A stretch of 64,000 nt of DNA from Rehmannia glutinosa (lineage: Eukaryota; Streptophyta; Magnoliopsida; Lamiales; Orobanchaceae): NCBI GenBank assembly GCA_016081115.2, contig CM071930.1:21581520-21645519 (forward strand), given 5' to 3'. Numbering within the stretch: position 1 is the stretch's first letter; every line of letters starts with the position of its first letter. The position numbers and the translations under genes were made by a program. The notes beneath the pieces are model-generated. The model searched no databases. It was not told the DNA's origin and was given only the letters and a program-made list of their open reading frames with translations. Positions 20,966 through 33,493 of this stretch are shown here, piece by piece.

Positions 20966-22504
20966 TGTTAGGAATTTTATTGTTTAGATTTTGATGAATG
21001 CCATGTAAAACTTAGAATAGAAAGTTGGCACCCCAATTCTTGTTTTAAAATGCATTGTAATAAATAGAGTGGCCAAAGCCGAGTTAAGTCACTACGCCTA
21101 ACATGCAAGAAGACAATCAAGACTGAAGGAAGACTCATGCGAGACAGTGAGTATGGCAAAGAAGAGTAGACGGGGAACTCTCTATGGAGAAGCGGTGAGA
21201 TGCGGTGAGTGGAGCATCATCAAGTCAACTCAAGTAAAGCCAAGTCTCAAGTTGAAGTGGAAGAGTCATCCAATGATTGGAAGTCGACTCTAAGTCACCC
21301 GGGAAAGCAAGGAAATGCGATCAAGTCAAGATAATCGAAAAGAACCGTTGCCAGAGTAAATCAAGAGATTTACTTAAACAAGTAATATCTCCATACCACC
21401 TTTCTCGGAGTGCTCGAGTCCCGAAGCGTGCAAAAGGAATGAACCAATGGGAAGCACCACACCGTGTCGAACTACGAAAAGGTGAAAGAACAATTCATAC
21501 GAGGAAATGGCAATTCCAAGAGCGCAAGCCAACGACGCAAAGTGACTTTCAAAAATAAGCCTATCTCTTCAACGGGCAAATTTTTGAAAGTTCACTATAA
21601 AAGGCCGAGGAGTTTGTTTGAGAAGATGGATGACACACATGTGAGATAAACAAGCATATTAGAAAACTGAAACATTCTCAATCCTCAAGCCTACATTACG
21701 AAGTATATCAATCCAACACTCACCTGTGAAGGAAAGAGAACTTCAATCGGTTGAAGAGGAAAATATCGAAAACAAGGGGTCTACATTCCGGGAAGGATTG
21801 TAGAAAGGTTCAAGGTTGAACCAAGTCTTAAACTCTTGGAGGGCTTCGTGATCAAATCCAAAGAGTTTGAGCAAGTGAGAGTAGTAACAACAAAGCGGCC
21901 CTGTGAAGAAGCCGAGTCGCACGAGAAGCCACCGGTGAGTGATCAAGGCGTCTCGGGATCGAGTCCCTAAGGATCAAGTCGGTTGTTGTGATCAAGACTT
22001 GTATCGGACTCATTACCACTTTGTAAACTCGATCATTACTTAGTGGATTCCTCTAGGAGTTGGAGAAGAGAGGAGTAGAAGAATTACCCCATCTTGAACC
22101 TCTATAAAAACTTCATTGTGTCATTTACTTTTCAAAGACTTTAATTCTTGCATTATTAATGCTTTGCTTATATCTCACGATAAATTTGCTATCCCACGAT
22201 AATTGATAAGTACTAAATCAAGCTCTAAAATCTTGCTTAATCAAACTTAAGGGTGTTAAGTCTTCTTCATTTAAAAATAAAACCACAGTTGAGTTAAATT
22301 ATAGCCAACAAAAGTGAGTTACTCCATCACGGCTCAATTTGATCTGTTGAGAGATTAACTCTCTTGAGTGACTAATTCGATATTTGTCCATCAAGGACAA
22401 TTGTGTAGAATCAACTCAGAGATTTAAAAGGACTAAATCAAAAATTTGGTAAGGTTTATTCAACCCCCTTCTAAACCTTACACTTACACCCCTTAGGACC
22501 TACA
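20966..22504 (+). repeat. Element E 5' LTR
   Basis: Starts TGTTAGGAATTTTATTG and ends GGACCTACA. Homologous to 33494-35029 and to the LTRs of A and B. The stretch from the start to the AGTGGC at about 21072 is identical to the 3' LTR, while later differences cluster at CAG/CTG-derived sites. Confidence 0.93.
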
Positions 22505-22506
22505 AG

Positions 22507-22518
22507 TGGTATCGGAGC
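22507..22518 (+). other. Element E primer binding site
   Basis: TGGTATCGGAGC, one base different from the canonical TGGTATCAGAGC. The change turns CAG into CGG, the same kind of change seen throughout element E. Confidence 0.85.
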
Positions 22519-22630
22519 GGTTGGTTCATCGAACCCTCCGCACCAGTTCTTGAACTAGATCTCCAAACTTTTCAAAGTCTCGCTTTAGTACTTGAACCTT
22601 CAAAACTCTTTTTATTAAAAAGTCATTATC

Positions 22631-24955
22631 ATGGAAGCAAATTTAACACGCATCCCTATGTTCACTATCGAAGAATTTGATGATTGGAAAATTCAGATGC
22701 GAGGCTCATCTATCAAAGATTACATGATGAGATGTGGATAGTGATAGAAGATGGGCCTCTCGCAAATATTAAAGGTGAACACAAATTTGCACGAAGAGTT
22801 GCGGTGAAGGAGAAGAAGATGTTTCCTCCCGGACGATCGTCATGGTTGAAAAACCAAGAACCGAGTGGACAAATGATGATGAGAAAAAGATACAACCTGG
22901 ACAATGTAGCCAAGGACATCCTTTACAAAACCTTGGACAAAGCCATGTTCAATAAAGTCAAATCTTGCAAAACGGCTAAGGAAATGGGACAAGTTGACAT
23001 TGATTTGTGAAGGCTCGAGAGCAAATCAAAGAAAACAAATTATCGGTGGTCGTCGAGAAATTTGAAAACTTCAAAATGATCTCGGAGAGAACCTGGATCA
23101 ACTAGACGCTCGGTTCATAGAAATCACAAATGAGTCATCGCACTTGGAAAGGAATATACACGAAGGAAATGTGTATGAAAATCCTAAAAAGTTTTCAATT
23201 TGAATAGGAAATGAAGGTCATGGCATCGAGACATTCCATGGACCTATCAAAGACATCCAACCATGAACTATTCTCGGACCTCAAAGCCTACGAGTTTGCC
23301 GAGAAGAAAAGACCAGGAAGAGACAATTTGTACCCAAAACAATTTGCTCTAATTGTTAAAGATGGGAAGAGAGCCGAGGTCAAAGAAGTCATTGACCCGG
23401 AAGAAATAGCCCACGATGGTCAAAAGATTCAACAAGTTCTTCAATAAGAACTACAAGAGAGGAAAAGGAGAATCTTCCGAAGACACTCGGCTCCTCCAAA
23501 TCAAGGGAAGACAGGCCAACCAAGAGAACAGATCATCAAAAAGTTGAGTATCAAAGGGTGACAACTCAAGAATGGAAAGAGTCGATCAAAAGGCTGAATA
23601 TCTATGTTGGAACTGTAGACAACCAGGTCACTATGCCATTGATGCTCATATCCTGTAGTCAACAAGTACGAGGATGAAAAAGAAAGAAAGGTCTTGAGAG
23701 AAAGAAGACAAGAAAAGAAAAAGGCAATGATGGCTGCAGAGATCCGAGACAGCCAAGTCAAGAGAGACAAGTGATTCGAGAGAAGGTGAAGCGACTACTC
23801 AAGTGACTCGAAGAAGAAGCCCGATCCGCTTGATGGCCAAAGAACAAGATCAAGAAGATGAGGTACAATCTAACTCATCAAACTCGGACACGTGATAGTG
23901 ATCGTGACACACACACTTCATCACCCACTCGATCTTTATGATTCATTAGGCAAAATGATGAAAGATTTTGAACACATTAAATCCTCACACACACTATTGA
24001 ATGAGGAAAAAACCTACTCAAAAGTCAAAACTCAAGGTGACTAAGGAGCCGAGTACTCTAAGTCAAATAGCTAATGAGAATGAAAGTTTAAAGGTGAGAA
24101 TGCTAAATTAATAGCAGAAATTGCTTTGCTATAGAAAAGAGGAGAATGGCCTCAAGAATGTTATTGCCTCATTCACTAAGGCATCTAAATCATTGGATGA
24201 TCTTATTATGAGTCAAAGAGAATGTGGAGACAAGACGGGGGCTTAGGATTTAATTCCTCTGTGCTATGTCAAACCTCAAGAGTAATTTTGCAAAAAGGAT
24301 CTTCAAGTCATGAAGAGTCCGAAAAATCCAAAACTCTAAATGTTGCACACACATTCACTCCAAAGCACAATAATAAGCAAACTGGCCTTGGTTATAAAGA
24401 AAAAGGAAAAACAGCCGAGTTGAGTGTCTTTGAAAGGACAGTGAGAGAAGAGATACAAATGAGTCCTCAAAGCAAACTCCAAACAGAAAATACTCTGTAA
24501 AGAAGAAACGAGCTACCAAAAATCCTTAAAACCCATAAAAGAAGTACATATGATGGGAATGGTAGAAAATATCCAAGCCAAGTGATTGGAATAATGTGAG
24601 TATCAAAGACGGACTTATGGAATATAAGCCCAAATGGCAAAGGCCAGAACTCAAAGAAAGGCCATTCCAAAAGTATAAGAGCTTTCATCAAAGCACACAT
24701 ATGCACCTAGGCACTACACTCAAAAACACCACAATTACCCAAAGAAGGCAATTGCTAAAACATATATGCAGCATACAGACAAAAGAGACAATTTGTATGA
24801 ACCTAGAATCCCCAAGCAATTTGCCAGGATTAATTATGATTATGGCACGATAGATGGCAACCCTTAGAGTCAAATCATTTGGCTATAGGTTGGTTGGATC
24901 ATCTTACAATTCTAACCCCTCGGGACCCAGACAAGTATGGGTACCTAAAACTTAA
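22631..24955 (+). pseudogene. gag: Element E gag (reads as multiply frameshifted)
   Basis: Starts ATGGAAGCAAATTTAACACG, like B. Recognisable parts are the DDWKIQM region (22680), DEMWIVIEDGPL (22729), YNLDNVAKDILYKTLDKAMFNKVKSCKTAK (read in parts, about 22893-22980) and a CCHC knuckle CWNCRQPGHYAID at about 23602. A 1-nt loss removes the frame of the knuckle's last Cys. The coiled-coil part and a PKHNNKQTGLGYK tail (about 24362) follow, then TAA 24953 in the same place as B. B's alignment indicates at least a dozen 1-2 nt indels, most at former CAG/CTG words, so this may be an intact gag with consensus errors. Confidence 0.8.
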
Positions 24956-25390
24956 TTTCCTTGATTGCGGGTTCAAGGACAGTGAGTGCCAAGGAACCTG
25001 GTACATGGATAGTGGTCATTCCGGACATATGACAGAAATAAGAGAAATCTGTCAAAATTCAAGGAAGTTAAAGGAGCAAAAGTCATATTTGGAGGAAATG
25101 AAGCTCATGGTGAAATAAGAGGCATTGGATCCATCAAGAGGAATGGATTAGAAATCACGGATGTTGCATATGTTGAAGGACTCAACTTCAACTTACATCG
25201 AGTATCGATCACTCTGTGACAAGGGCTACAATGTTGGATTCAACATGGGTATATGCCAAATCAAAGATATTGAATCAAATGAAGTGGTCTTTGCAAGGAT
25301 GTAGACAGAAAAATATGTATGTAGTGGATTGGTCAACTGCAACACCCAAAGACTGTCTACTAGCAAAAAGAGCACAAATTTGAATCAAGT
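24956..25390 (+). pseudogene. Element E aspartic protease region
   Basis: Carries WYMDSGHSGHMT at about 24998-25033: D-S-G is kept, but the C-S-R-H part reads H-S-G-H through substitutions. The frame is lost after about 25118 while similarity to B (VIFGGNE..., VEGLNFN) continues. Two in-frame stops precede it, as in B. Confidence 0.8.
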
Positions 25391-26330
25391 TGGCCGTGGC
25401 ACAAAAAAAAGCCGAGTCACTGAATTTCAAAACACTTAACAAGTGGCAAGAAGTCATCTTGTGGAAGGACTTCGGACTCGATATACAAGAAGGAGAGTAT
25501 ATGTGATGCATGTCGAAGGGAAAACAAATCAAGTCGTCATTCAAAGAAAAGACATGCCCATCCTCAACAAGAATATTGCATCCGCTTCATATGGATCTAT
25601 TTGGTGATGGGAACCCGCCAAAGATAAGTGGAAAGAAATACACCTTGGTGGTAGTAGATGACTACTCAAGATATACATGGACAATATTCATGTGTAAGAA
25701 GAAAGAAACTCTACAAAAACTACCACGGTGATGAAGAGGATTCAAAACGAGAAAAGTCAAACCATTATCAAAATAAGATCGGATAGAGGAACCGAGTTTG
25801 TCAATGGAATAATAACTCGATTTGTATTGAGAATGGTATTGGTCATGAACTATCGTACAGACAAGAACTCCACGTGAGAATGGAGTTGCGAGAAAGAAGA
25901 AATAGAACCCTCAAAAAAGCAGCAAGGACCATGTTAGTCAGGCGGGGTTACCAAAAAGATTTTGGGCGAAGCAATCAACACGACTTGCTACACCCAAAAC
26001 AGGATGTATGATAAGCAGACGGTGACAAAGACTCCTATGAGATCCGATTTGGAAGAAAACCAAGTGTTGCATATTTGAGAATATTTGGATGTAAATGCTT
26101 CATCCACAACAATGGCAAAGACAACCTAAAGGCTTTTGATGCTAAAGCGATGAGGGTATCTTCTTAGGATACTCGGTGAAAGCAAAGCCTACAGGATACT
26201 CAACAAAAGAACTATGGTTACAGAGGAATCCATTCATGTAGTATTCGATGAGCCAAATGTAAATGGAGAAGACATTGAAGAGTCGAGTTGATAAGTGAAT
26301 CATCCAACCATACTGAGAAGAGTCCTATCT
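25391..26330 (+). pseudogene. Element E integrase (broken)
   Basis: The pre-integrase region (CDACR-like, about 25505) and the catalytic core are visible: LHMDLFGDGNPPKISGKKYT (about 25582-25642), VVDDYSRYTW, RSDRGTEF (about 25774) and a frame-disturbed NGVAR/ERRN at about 25880. The open part is 25510-25731. Indels at about 25728 and 25850-25900 coincide with CAG sites of B, for example 'cctcagctgatg' in B against 'ccacggtgatg' in E. Confidence 0.85.
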
Positions 26331-27290
26331 TTCAAGTCAATTTGGAATTATCAATTGAGAAGAAGATGAGATAGCTGAATCTCAAAAGCGGTGGAAAATT
26401 TGCGGCTAAGTGATTACGAGAGAGTCGACCACAACAACACGGTGCAAGTCGATGAATCCGGCTAACTTACTCCAACTTTGATGTAAGATGGCCGAGAGAC
26501 CATCCACGAACTTGTCATTGGAGATATAAGAGAAGGTGTCAAGACAAGATCGAACTCAACAAGAAGCCATGTTCACATGCTTCATCTCGCAAATAGAGCC
26601 CAAAGATGTGTCACAAGCATTGGACGACACACATTGGATTCAAGCTATGCAAGAAGAGTGAATCAATTTGAGAGAAATAAAGTATGGGAATTAGTGCAAA
26701 GACCCATACATCAAAATGTTATTGGAACAAAATGGGTGTTCGAAATAAGATGAACGAGGAAGGTTACGTGGTAAGAAACAAAGCAAGACTAGTAGCCAAA
26801 GGATATTGCCAAGAAGAAGGGATAGATTTTGATGAAACATTTGCCCCGTAGCAAGATTGGAAGCTATAAGGATGTTTCTTGCCTATGCGACTCACAAGAA
26901 TTTCATTGTATATCGATGGATGTAAAAAGTGCATTCCTAAATGGTTTATTGGAAGAAGAAGTGTATGTTGAACAACCTCCAGGATTTGAGCAGAAGACTC
27001 TTGGAGACAAGGTATACAAACTCAATAAAGCCCTGTATGGATTGAAACAGGCACCCAGAGCATGGTATGATACCCGTCACAATTCCTAATCGAAAATGGA
27101 TTCACAAAAGGAAAAGTAGATAGAACACTTTTCAGAATTCAAGACAAGAAGAGTATACTGCTTGTTCAAATATATGTGGATGACATCATTTTTGGATCCA
27201 CTAACAAAGAGCTGTGTGAAAAATTTTCAAACCTCATGCAAAGTAAATTTGAAATGAGCATGATGGGAGAGCGACATTCTTCCTTGGACT
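26331..27290 (+). pseudogene. Element E linker and reverse transcriptase (broken)
   Basis: Parts of RT: RNKARLVAKGYCQEEGIDFDE (about 26774, read in parts), MDVKSAFLNGLLEEEVYVEQ (26912), ALYGLKQAPRAWYDT (27031) and the catalytic IYVDDIIFGS at about 27169-27198. At 26990 E keeps CAG (FEQKT) where B has the stop TAG. Frame breaks occur near 26848, 26905 and 27075. Confidence 0.88.
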
Positions 27291-28118
27291 CCAAGTGAAA
27301 AAATTGGTGAAGGATGGAATCTTCGTAAGTCAAACAAAATACACCGAGAGACTTAATGAAGAAGTTTGGTATGGAGGAGAAGTCTTCGTAAAAATACCAA
27401 TGAACACATCAAAATGGACATGGATGCGGATGGCAAGCCTGTAGATCAAACAAGATCTGAGCACTTATTGGATCATTGCTCTATCTCACGGCTAGCGGGC
27501 GGACATCACCTTTCTTTGTAGGTGTATGTGCAAGATTTCAATCTGCTCCAAAAGAGAGCCACATGACAAAGACTAAGAGAATATTGAGATACTTGAAAGG
27601 AAGCAAGAAGTAGGCCTATGGTATCCAAAGGATGGTGGATTCAAGCTAATTGGCTATTGATTTCGACTATCTTTGGATGCAGAGTGGGACGGGAAGAGCA
27701 CTTCGAGGCACATGTCAAATGCTAGGAAACAGACTAATTTCTGGTTTAGCAAGAAGCAAAACTCCATAGCCACCCTCTCTGGTGAGGCGAGAATACATAG
27801 GCTGCGGGCAAATTTGTTGTGCCCAAGTCCTATGGATGAGACAAAGCGGTGAGAGACTATGAAGTTGAAGAAAAAGAAATTCCAATCATGTGTGATAACA
27901 CAAGTGCAATTGCAATCACTCAAAATCCCGTGTTGCACTCAAGAACAAAACATATTGATGTCGGATATCATTTCATAAGAGATCATGTTGAAAAGAAGGA
28001 CATCATCCTGGAATATATCTCAAGCGATAAACAACTAGCCGACATCTTCACAAAACCATTATGTGAGTCAAGATTTGAAGAACTCAAACATGAGTTGGGG
28101 CTAATTGAACTAAGTTGA
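27291..28118 (+). pseudogene. Element E RNase H region
   Basis: Similarity to B continues through SLLYLTAS (27470) and the C-terminal open stretch 27849-28118, with PVLHSRTKHIDVGYHFIRDH and SDKQLADIFTKPL. It ends with LGLIELS and TGA 28116. The 'ggtgaggcgagaatacatagg' at 27781 preserves the remains of the S-G-E-A-E-Y block lost in B, but with indels. Confidence 0.85.
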
Positions 28119-28671
28119 GACACGAGAAGAATCAAAGAAGAGAAATGGAAAGAAAAGGGGTGAAAAAGAGTGAAAAGTAAATCATTTCGAAGAAATCACC
28201 ATCGGAAAAACTACACCGAGTCGGTGATAGCTGAGTCGCTAAGAGAACTGTGAGAAGTAGAGTTAAATCAGCTAAGAGATAAGCTGAATAACTTATGAGC
28301 AAAGTGACAAAAACGCAGTCGTTTTGACTAAGCGGGAATGTTTTAAGGAATACGTCAAAGATAATGATGATGTGTACGTGGACATAAAGCCGCACTCAAG
28401 CTTATGATTGGATATAAATCTTTGCCGCATTAAATATGAGACATGAAATGCTCAATAAGCGTCGCGAAATCAAGCCGTTGATTTCGATCACAATTCAAAA
28501 ACCACCCGCACGTCCTTTCATAAACCATATTTAAACCATTTTCGTCCGTTTCTCTCTCACACTTCTAAAAACTGTTCATCTCTTTCTCTCAAAAGCAAAG
28601 GCAAAATACTCTCGAAACCCTATCAATCTTCAAATCATTTTCTGCGTTTTTCCTTGAAATAATCCTGAGAA
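28119..28671 (+). promoter_or_regulatory. Element E pol-accessory ORF spacer, promoter-like
   Basis: Counterpart of B 9035-9595. It has AAAACGCAGTCGTTTT (28313), GATTGGATATAAAT (28406), GCCGTTGAT, a TATTTAAA box at about 28529-28536 and a CT-rich leader with a CTCGAAACCCTA stretch before ATG 28672. Both copies keep the box about 145 nt before the ATG although flanking bases have diverged. Confidence 0.45.
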
Positions 28672-31600
28672 ATGGCACCAACTTATGACTTTACCAAGTT
28701 AGGAAAGCAAATCCACACCGGTTCGACGGTGGATTTCGACGGAATGGTGAAAGGGTCCGACGACACCCTAGTGAAGAAAATCGCTGAGAAGTTGGAAACG
28801 TCCGGACTAAAACCGTTTCTAACGTTAGAATATCCGATGACCTATGTGGAGGAGGTCGCACAATTCTACGTGAATGTTGAGATTCGCGATGAAGGAATCA
28901 AGTCATCTCGTACACGGAAAGCGGTGACTATCTCTCGCCAAGGATTTGGTGAATATTGCTCACTACCAGCAGAAGGAGCATCCGAGATTAAAGAAGCTGA
29001 TGTAAACTTGGTGATGCATGGAAAGAAATAGCCAAGTCCGACTTTTTTGATAAAATAATATACTGACAAACAAGAGACTGCTGAAGGAGGATTATCACAA
29101 GTTGTTGGACATAGTTGCCAAATGTATCGACATCAAATTTGGCGACTTTGACCAATCATCAAAGCCAAAGTGATTGTAATGGCTGCAATCATCGAAGAAA
29201 AGAAGATAAATCAGGCTGAGTTTGTCTACAACGGACTCTGCCTTAACGTGGGGAACAAGTCCTTCAAAGAAGATGGCTCATTTGGAGGATCCTAGGATAT
29301 GGCCTAGTGATTGGCCGGCTATTGGAGGTGAAAGGAGTCCCTCTTAGACATGGGAAGGCTTTCCATGTTAACAAGAGGATGTTGAGCAAACCTCTCTCGG
29401 CGCTCGAAGCGAGCTTATGCCAAGAGAGCGACACCGATGAGGGGAATCGGTGACCTCAAGAAGATCGATTGTTCCTCTCCCCAAGAAGAAAGTTGCCCCC
29501 AGGAGCTACAAGAAGATGCTGCCCCTGCAAAAAGAAAACCAAACATGCTCTGCCCGCCCGCAGCGAGTCACCGCCCCTGCAGCCCGAGTCACACCCCGGC
29601 GGCCGTGTCTCTCTGCCCTGCAGCTAGCGGTCGAGAAGGACTCACAAATACCTTTTCCGATCGTCAAAAGGAGGAGAACCGACAAGCCAAGACGGCCGGC
29701 TCCTCGAAACAAACACCAAAGACCGCCCCCGCCGCACAAGACTCGAAGACACCGTCTCTCGAACCGTAAATCCCCTCGGTACAAACTAGGAGACGAAGAC
29801 GGATTATCAAGCGCTCCGAATGGAGAAACCGGTGAGTCACCACTCGGCTAGAGAAGATACAGGAGGCTGGCTGAGAAGTAGAGTCTCGGATGTAATTGAT
29901 GAAAAAGCCAAGTCTGTTTGAAGGTGATCAACAGAGGCAACTCAAGACACAACGGTTGTAGTTCACGCAACAAACACAAGAAGAAAAAGCGCCAAAGCAG
30001 AGATAGTGATGTAATGATCCTATCTCCACCTTACCCGGACATCCAAAATCGTCTGCGTGAGTGGAGGAAATGGAAGCCGAGCAAGTCAAGGAACAGTTCC
30101 AACGCCCGAGTTCATAGAAGAAGAAGAAGAAGGCGCTAAATTTCCTTGGATTAACTACTGTGCTCCCAGCTCCGGATGAAGACAACTGCTTAGACATCCT
30201 GCAGATTTTCAAGGACAAGGAGAGAGAAAAGCAAGCTGAGGAAGCTGAGGCACGCGAGAAGGCAAGCATCTGCCCTATCTCCGGAACCACAGAACACACA
30301 CATCCTCTCCTTGATGTCTTCTCTGACAGTGATGAGGACCAGGAGAATGTCGCCGCCACGCGAGAAGAGTTGCAAATGCAGCAAGCATTGCACGAATCAA
30401 GAATCCTTCACGAGCAAAGACTAATGGAGGGACCAGGAGAGTCCTCCGAACATACCGAAATAGATCCAATGGGAGTGGTTCAGCAAATAGCCACTGTTGT
30501 TGCTGCTACCACTTCCCCAGCTCACTCAGAAGAAGGCAATAAGGGAAATGGCGATGAAACTGGGACAATGGGGACCCCAGTCGAGCCAACCCTGATTGAA
30601 GGTGTTTTACCACCTGCCCCAACGGCTGAACATTCAAAAGACACAGCCGGGAGTTTGGAGACGAGTGACCCCATTCCAAGTCACTCGGTGGTGCGCCCGG
30701 GAAACTCCTCCACCTGCGGCAAGGTCGGAGGATCTTGCGAGATGACTCCACAACGAATCAAGGAGGCGAAGAAGAGAAATTACAATCATAAGAAAAAATG
30801 ACAGAAGTTGCCATCAACGAAACTCAGGCAGTTGAGACTGTCACCATTTGAGGTGCCAACCGCTCTCGAAGGCTAATGACGCTGCGATGCGATCGAGGCA
30901 CGAGGAAGGAATGCCACGGGAGTTAACACTCAGGCGATGAAAGTGCAATCCATGGGGTTGAGACTCCAATGGATGCCATGTAGAAGACCCTAAGACAGTG
31001 ACAACTTTGTCGAAAAAGGGTGGACTAAGGCCTCGCAGCAGAGAGAGCTGCTGGAGGTAATGAAGGCCCATGGGAGGTTGAGACTTCCGGGGTAAAGAAG
31101 TCAAGTAGAGAACATCCCTCCTGCTATCATCGACCCATCCGAGAAGGAGATCGGCGCACTTCATGACTCCCAGGACAACCCCGATGTCACTTTTCCGGGA
31201 TCGGAGGGCGAAGAAGAAGCCGAGTCATCCCCATGACAAATCCAAAAGACTTAGCTGCGGATGTTCCAAGCACGAGCAAGTCTCGATCCCAAGACTACTC
31301 GTCAAACTTTCAATTTTGATGATGAGCCACCAATGGAAATCTCATCATCGTCCGATGACGCTTCGATAAGGCCGAGGACCGAGTCGCCATGAAATGGAAA
31401 AATCGGTGAGACCAACGGTTGTTAAGACAAGTGAGCTCGCTCAAGCAAGCGGGTCCGCTTCACAAAAGAACCCAAGTGAACAAGAGACCACCGCACAGGC
31501 TCCTCAAGCTGCAGCAGATCGATTCCCAAAAGGACTTCACGCGCACCGCTCATCATCGAATGATCGGTTGGCGGTGATGAATCTTTTGTAGAATCTTTCC

Positions 31601-33215
31601 CATTTTCACCGGAGATACGAGAACTCCACGAAGAGTCGAGAATGAGCGCGTACGCTATCACGGACCAGCCTCCGTCCTTTCATCGGCACCATTGTCCCGG
31701 TTTGCTTATGACTTTGATGTTGTATGGCCATCGCCTACATGAAGAATCGTTGAAGTTCGAGAAGTATTCAAGGCACTCTTTGCCGAGGTTGAACGGATGG
31801 AGAGGCATCAGGCCTCATTGGACATGCGACTAGACAACAGAGATGCCAACCTTACGGCCCGACTTGAGAGGCATCACGGTCGAGGATAAGGGAATGGTGG
31901 CAACAAAGAAAACAATGCGTGTGGAACAGTGAGATACTTGAGAACATTGTTCAACAAGTCTTTGGTGTGGAGAGCCGAAAATGCCGATGCAAAAACGAAG
32001 TGAGAGAACACATTGATCATTTGCATGAAGCTCACACCGCCGAGATCAAGCTGCTGCGTGAGCAAAATACAAATGATCTGCGTTTGGAAGAACACATGAC
32101 AAGAAAATTCAGCCTTCTCATGGCCGAGATGAAGCCGATTTGTGAGAATCCAACGCTACTCGACCAATTCGTCGTGCCGCATACAACGCAGACTTGAAGC
32201 GAGAACTCAACCATCGTAAAACTCGACTTCATGTTTGCCAAAGCATGTTCCCAGGGGTTCCTCTATCCTTTGATGATGCCAAAAAGGGGGAAGAGAAATA
32301 CCTCAAAGCGCTAAAATCAAGGCCGAGAAGAAAGATGCGGTGAGAAGGAAAATCGGTGAGGAAGTCTTGAAACGAGAAGAAAGGAAAGCTTGTTGAGGGG
32401 AAGGATCAACAGATGTGACATTGATGATTGCACAAACCCCAACAAGGTCAAGGTCATCACGGTGACATCATAAGCAACAAACTCCCGTGACTCTACGCCA
32501 CTCAAACTCTCTTTGTATCTATGGTGAAAAGAGAAAAACAATTGAAGCGGGGATGAAGGAAGTGGAAGGAAGAATGGATGCCATGGTGATGAACATCTTG
32601 AAAGAACATGGAGGCATTCCGGTGAAGCGAGAGACACGTATGCCATCTCGGATGTCGGGAGAGCCACGATCGGTCGATGAATTTAAAACGCTCGAATCGA
32701 GGGATACTTTGCAAATATGTCTATGGCTCAAGCTTGGGACTGTCTTGGGAAAAGGGTCTCACGTTATGTGAAGAAAGCGACGACAGCAGAGACAACCGGC
32801 GATCACTCTCATCTGGTCACTCCGCCGTGGTCACTCAATTTGGAAAGAAGAAGACCCCAAAGACAAAGATATACGCCAGAGGTAGAGGAAGAAGCGATGA
32901 GTGGAGGAAGAAGCTTGGACCTAGGCCTCTACCCAAGAATATTGAATACGTAGATCCGGGAAAGAAATGAGGGATCTCAAATTTGGAAGCTTGACCAAGT
33001 GGCAAATTTGAAAGTGGCTAAAACTAACGCCGAGTATGCAAAAAGACTAGAAGAAGAAAACAAGAGACAAACTCGGCTATGGGAGGAGAGACAGGAAAGA
33101 ATAAGAAGAGATGAAGGCGCCAGGAAAGCATATGAGAAGAAAAAGAAGGCGGTGACGATGAGAAAAAAGAGAAGAGAGAAGAAGATCTTGATCAAGATGA
33201 AAGAAGGAGACGGCG
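28672..33215 (+). pseudogene. Element E accessory ORF (env-position), reads as frameshifted
   Basis: The first 119 codons are open (MAPTYDFTKLGKQIHTGST..., to 29031), and the same domain occurs in B: FYVNVEIRDEGIKSS against FYVNAEVQDEGIKSS. Further similarity runs through YGLVIGRLLEVKGV-like sequence (about 29300), a basic Lys/Pro/Ala tract (29450-29790), an acidic helical region (30160-30800), a coiled coil (31919-32190), QAWDCLGK (about 32730), PKNIEYVDPGKK (32935) and a highly charged Lys/Glu tail. No signal peptide or membrane helix is seen. Its conservation in two elements that have diverged argues it was under selection in the family. Confidence 0.72.
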
Positions 33216-33493
33216 AAGGAGATGAAGTGTTCTTTGCCCAACCCTTCGTGTATTTTATCATGTAAATACATACAATGTAAGTCTTACGTAATAAAGCTAT
33301 AAATTCTTTATTTTCGGTGTAGACAAATATGTGCTCGATACACCTTGTGATTTGCGTAAAAGAACAGGAATGATATGATCAATAAACAGATCTATTCTGC
33401 GCATACATTCTATGTCAATACATTATCGTATGTATCTTTGCTATTTGCATTTTTGAATGGGTTAAGTTTTGGCATCATCAAAAAAGGGGAAAT
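33216..33493 (+). other. Element E 3' untranslated stretch with polypurine tract
   Basis: No coding signal. Ends GGCATCATCAAAAAAGGGG then AAAT (33471-33493), the Sirevirus-type polypurine signature adjoining the 3' LTR. Confidence 0.8.

Noticed and set aside
29506..29784. Minus-strand Arg/Gly/Leu-rich ORF
   Set aside because: Shadow of the Lys/Pro/Ala-rich tract of element E's accessory ORF.
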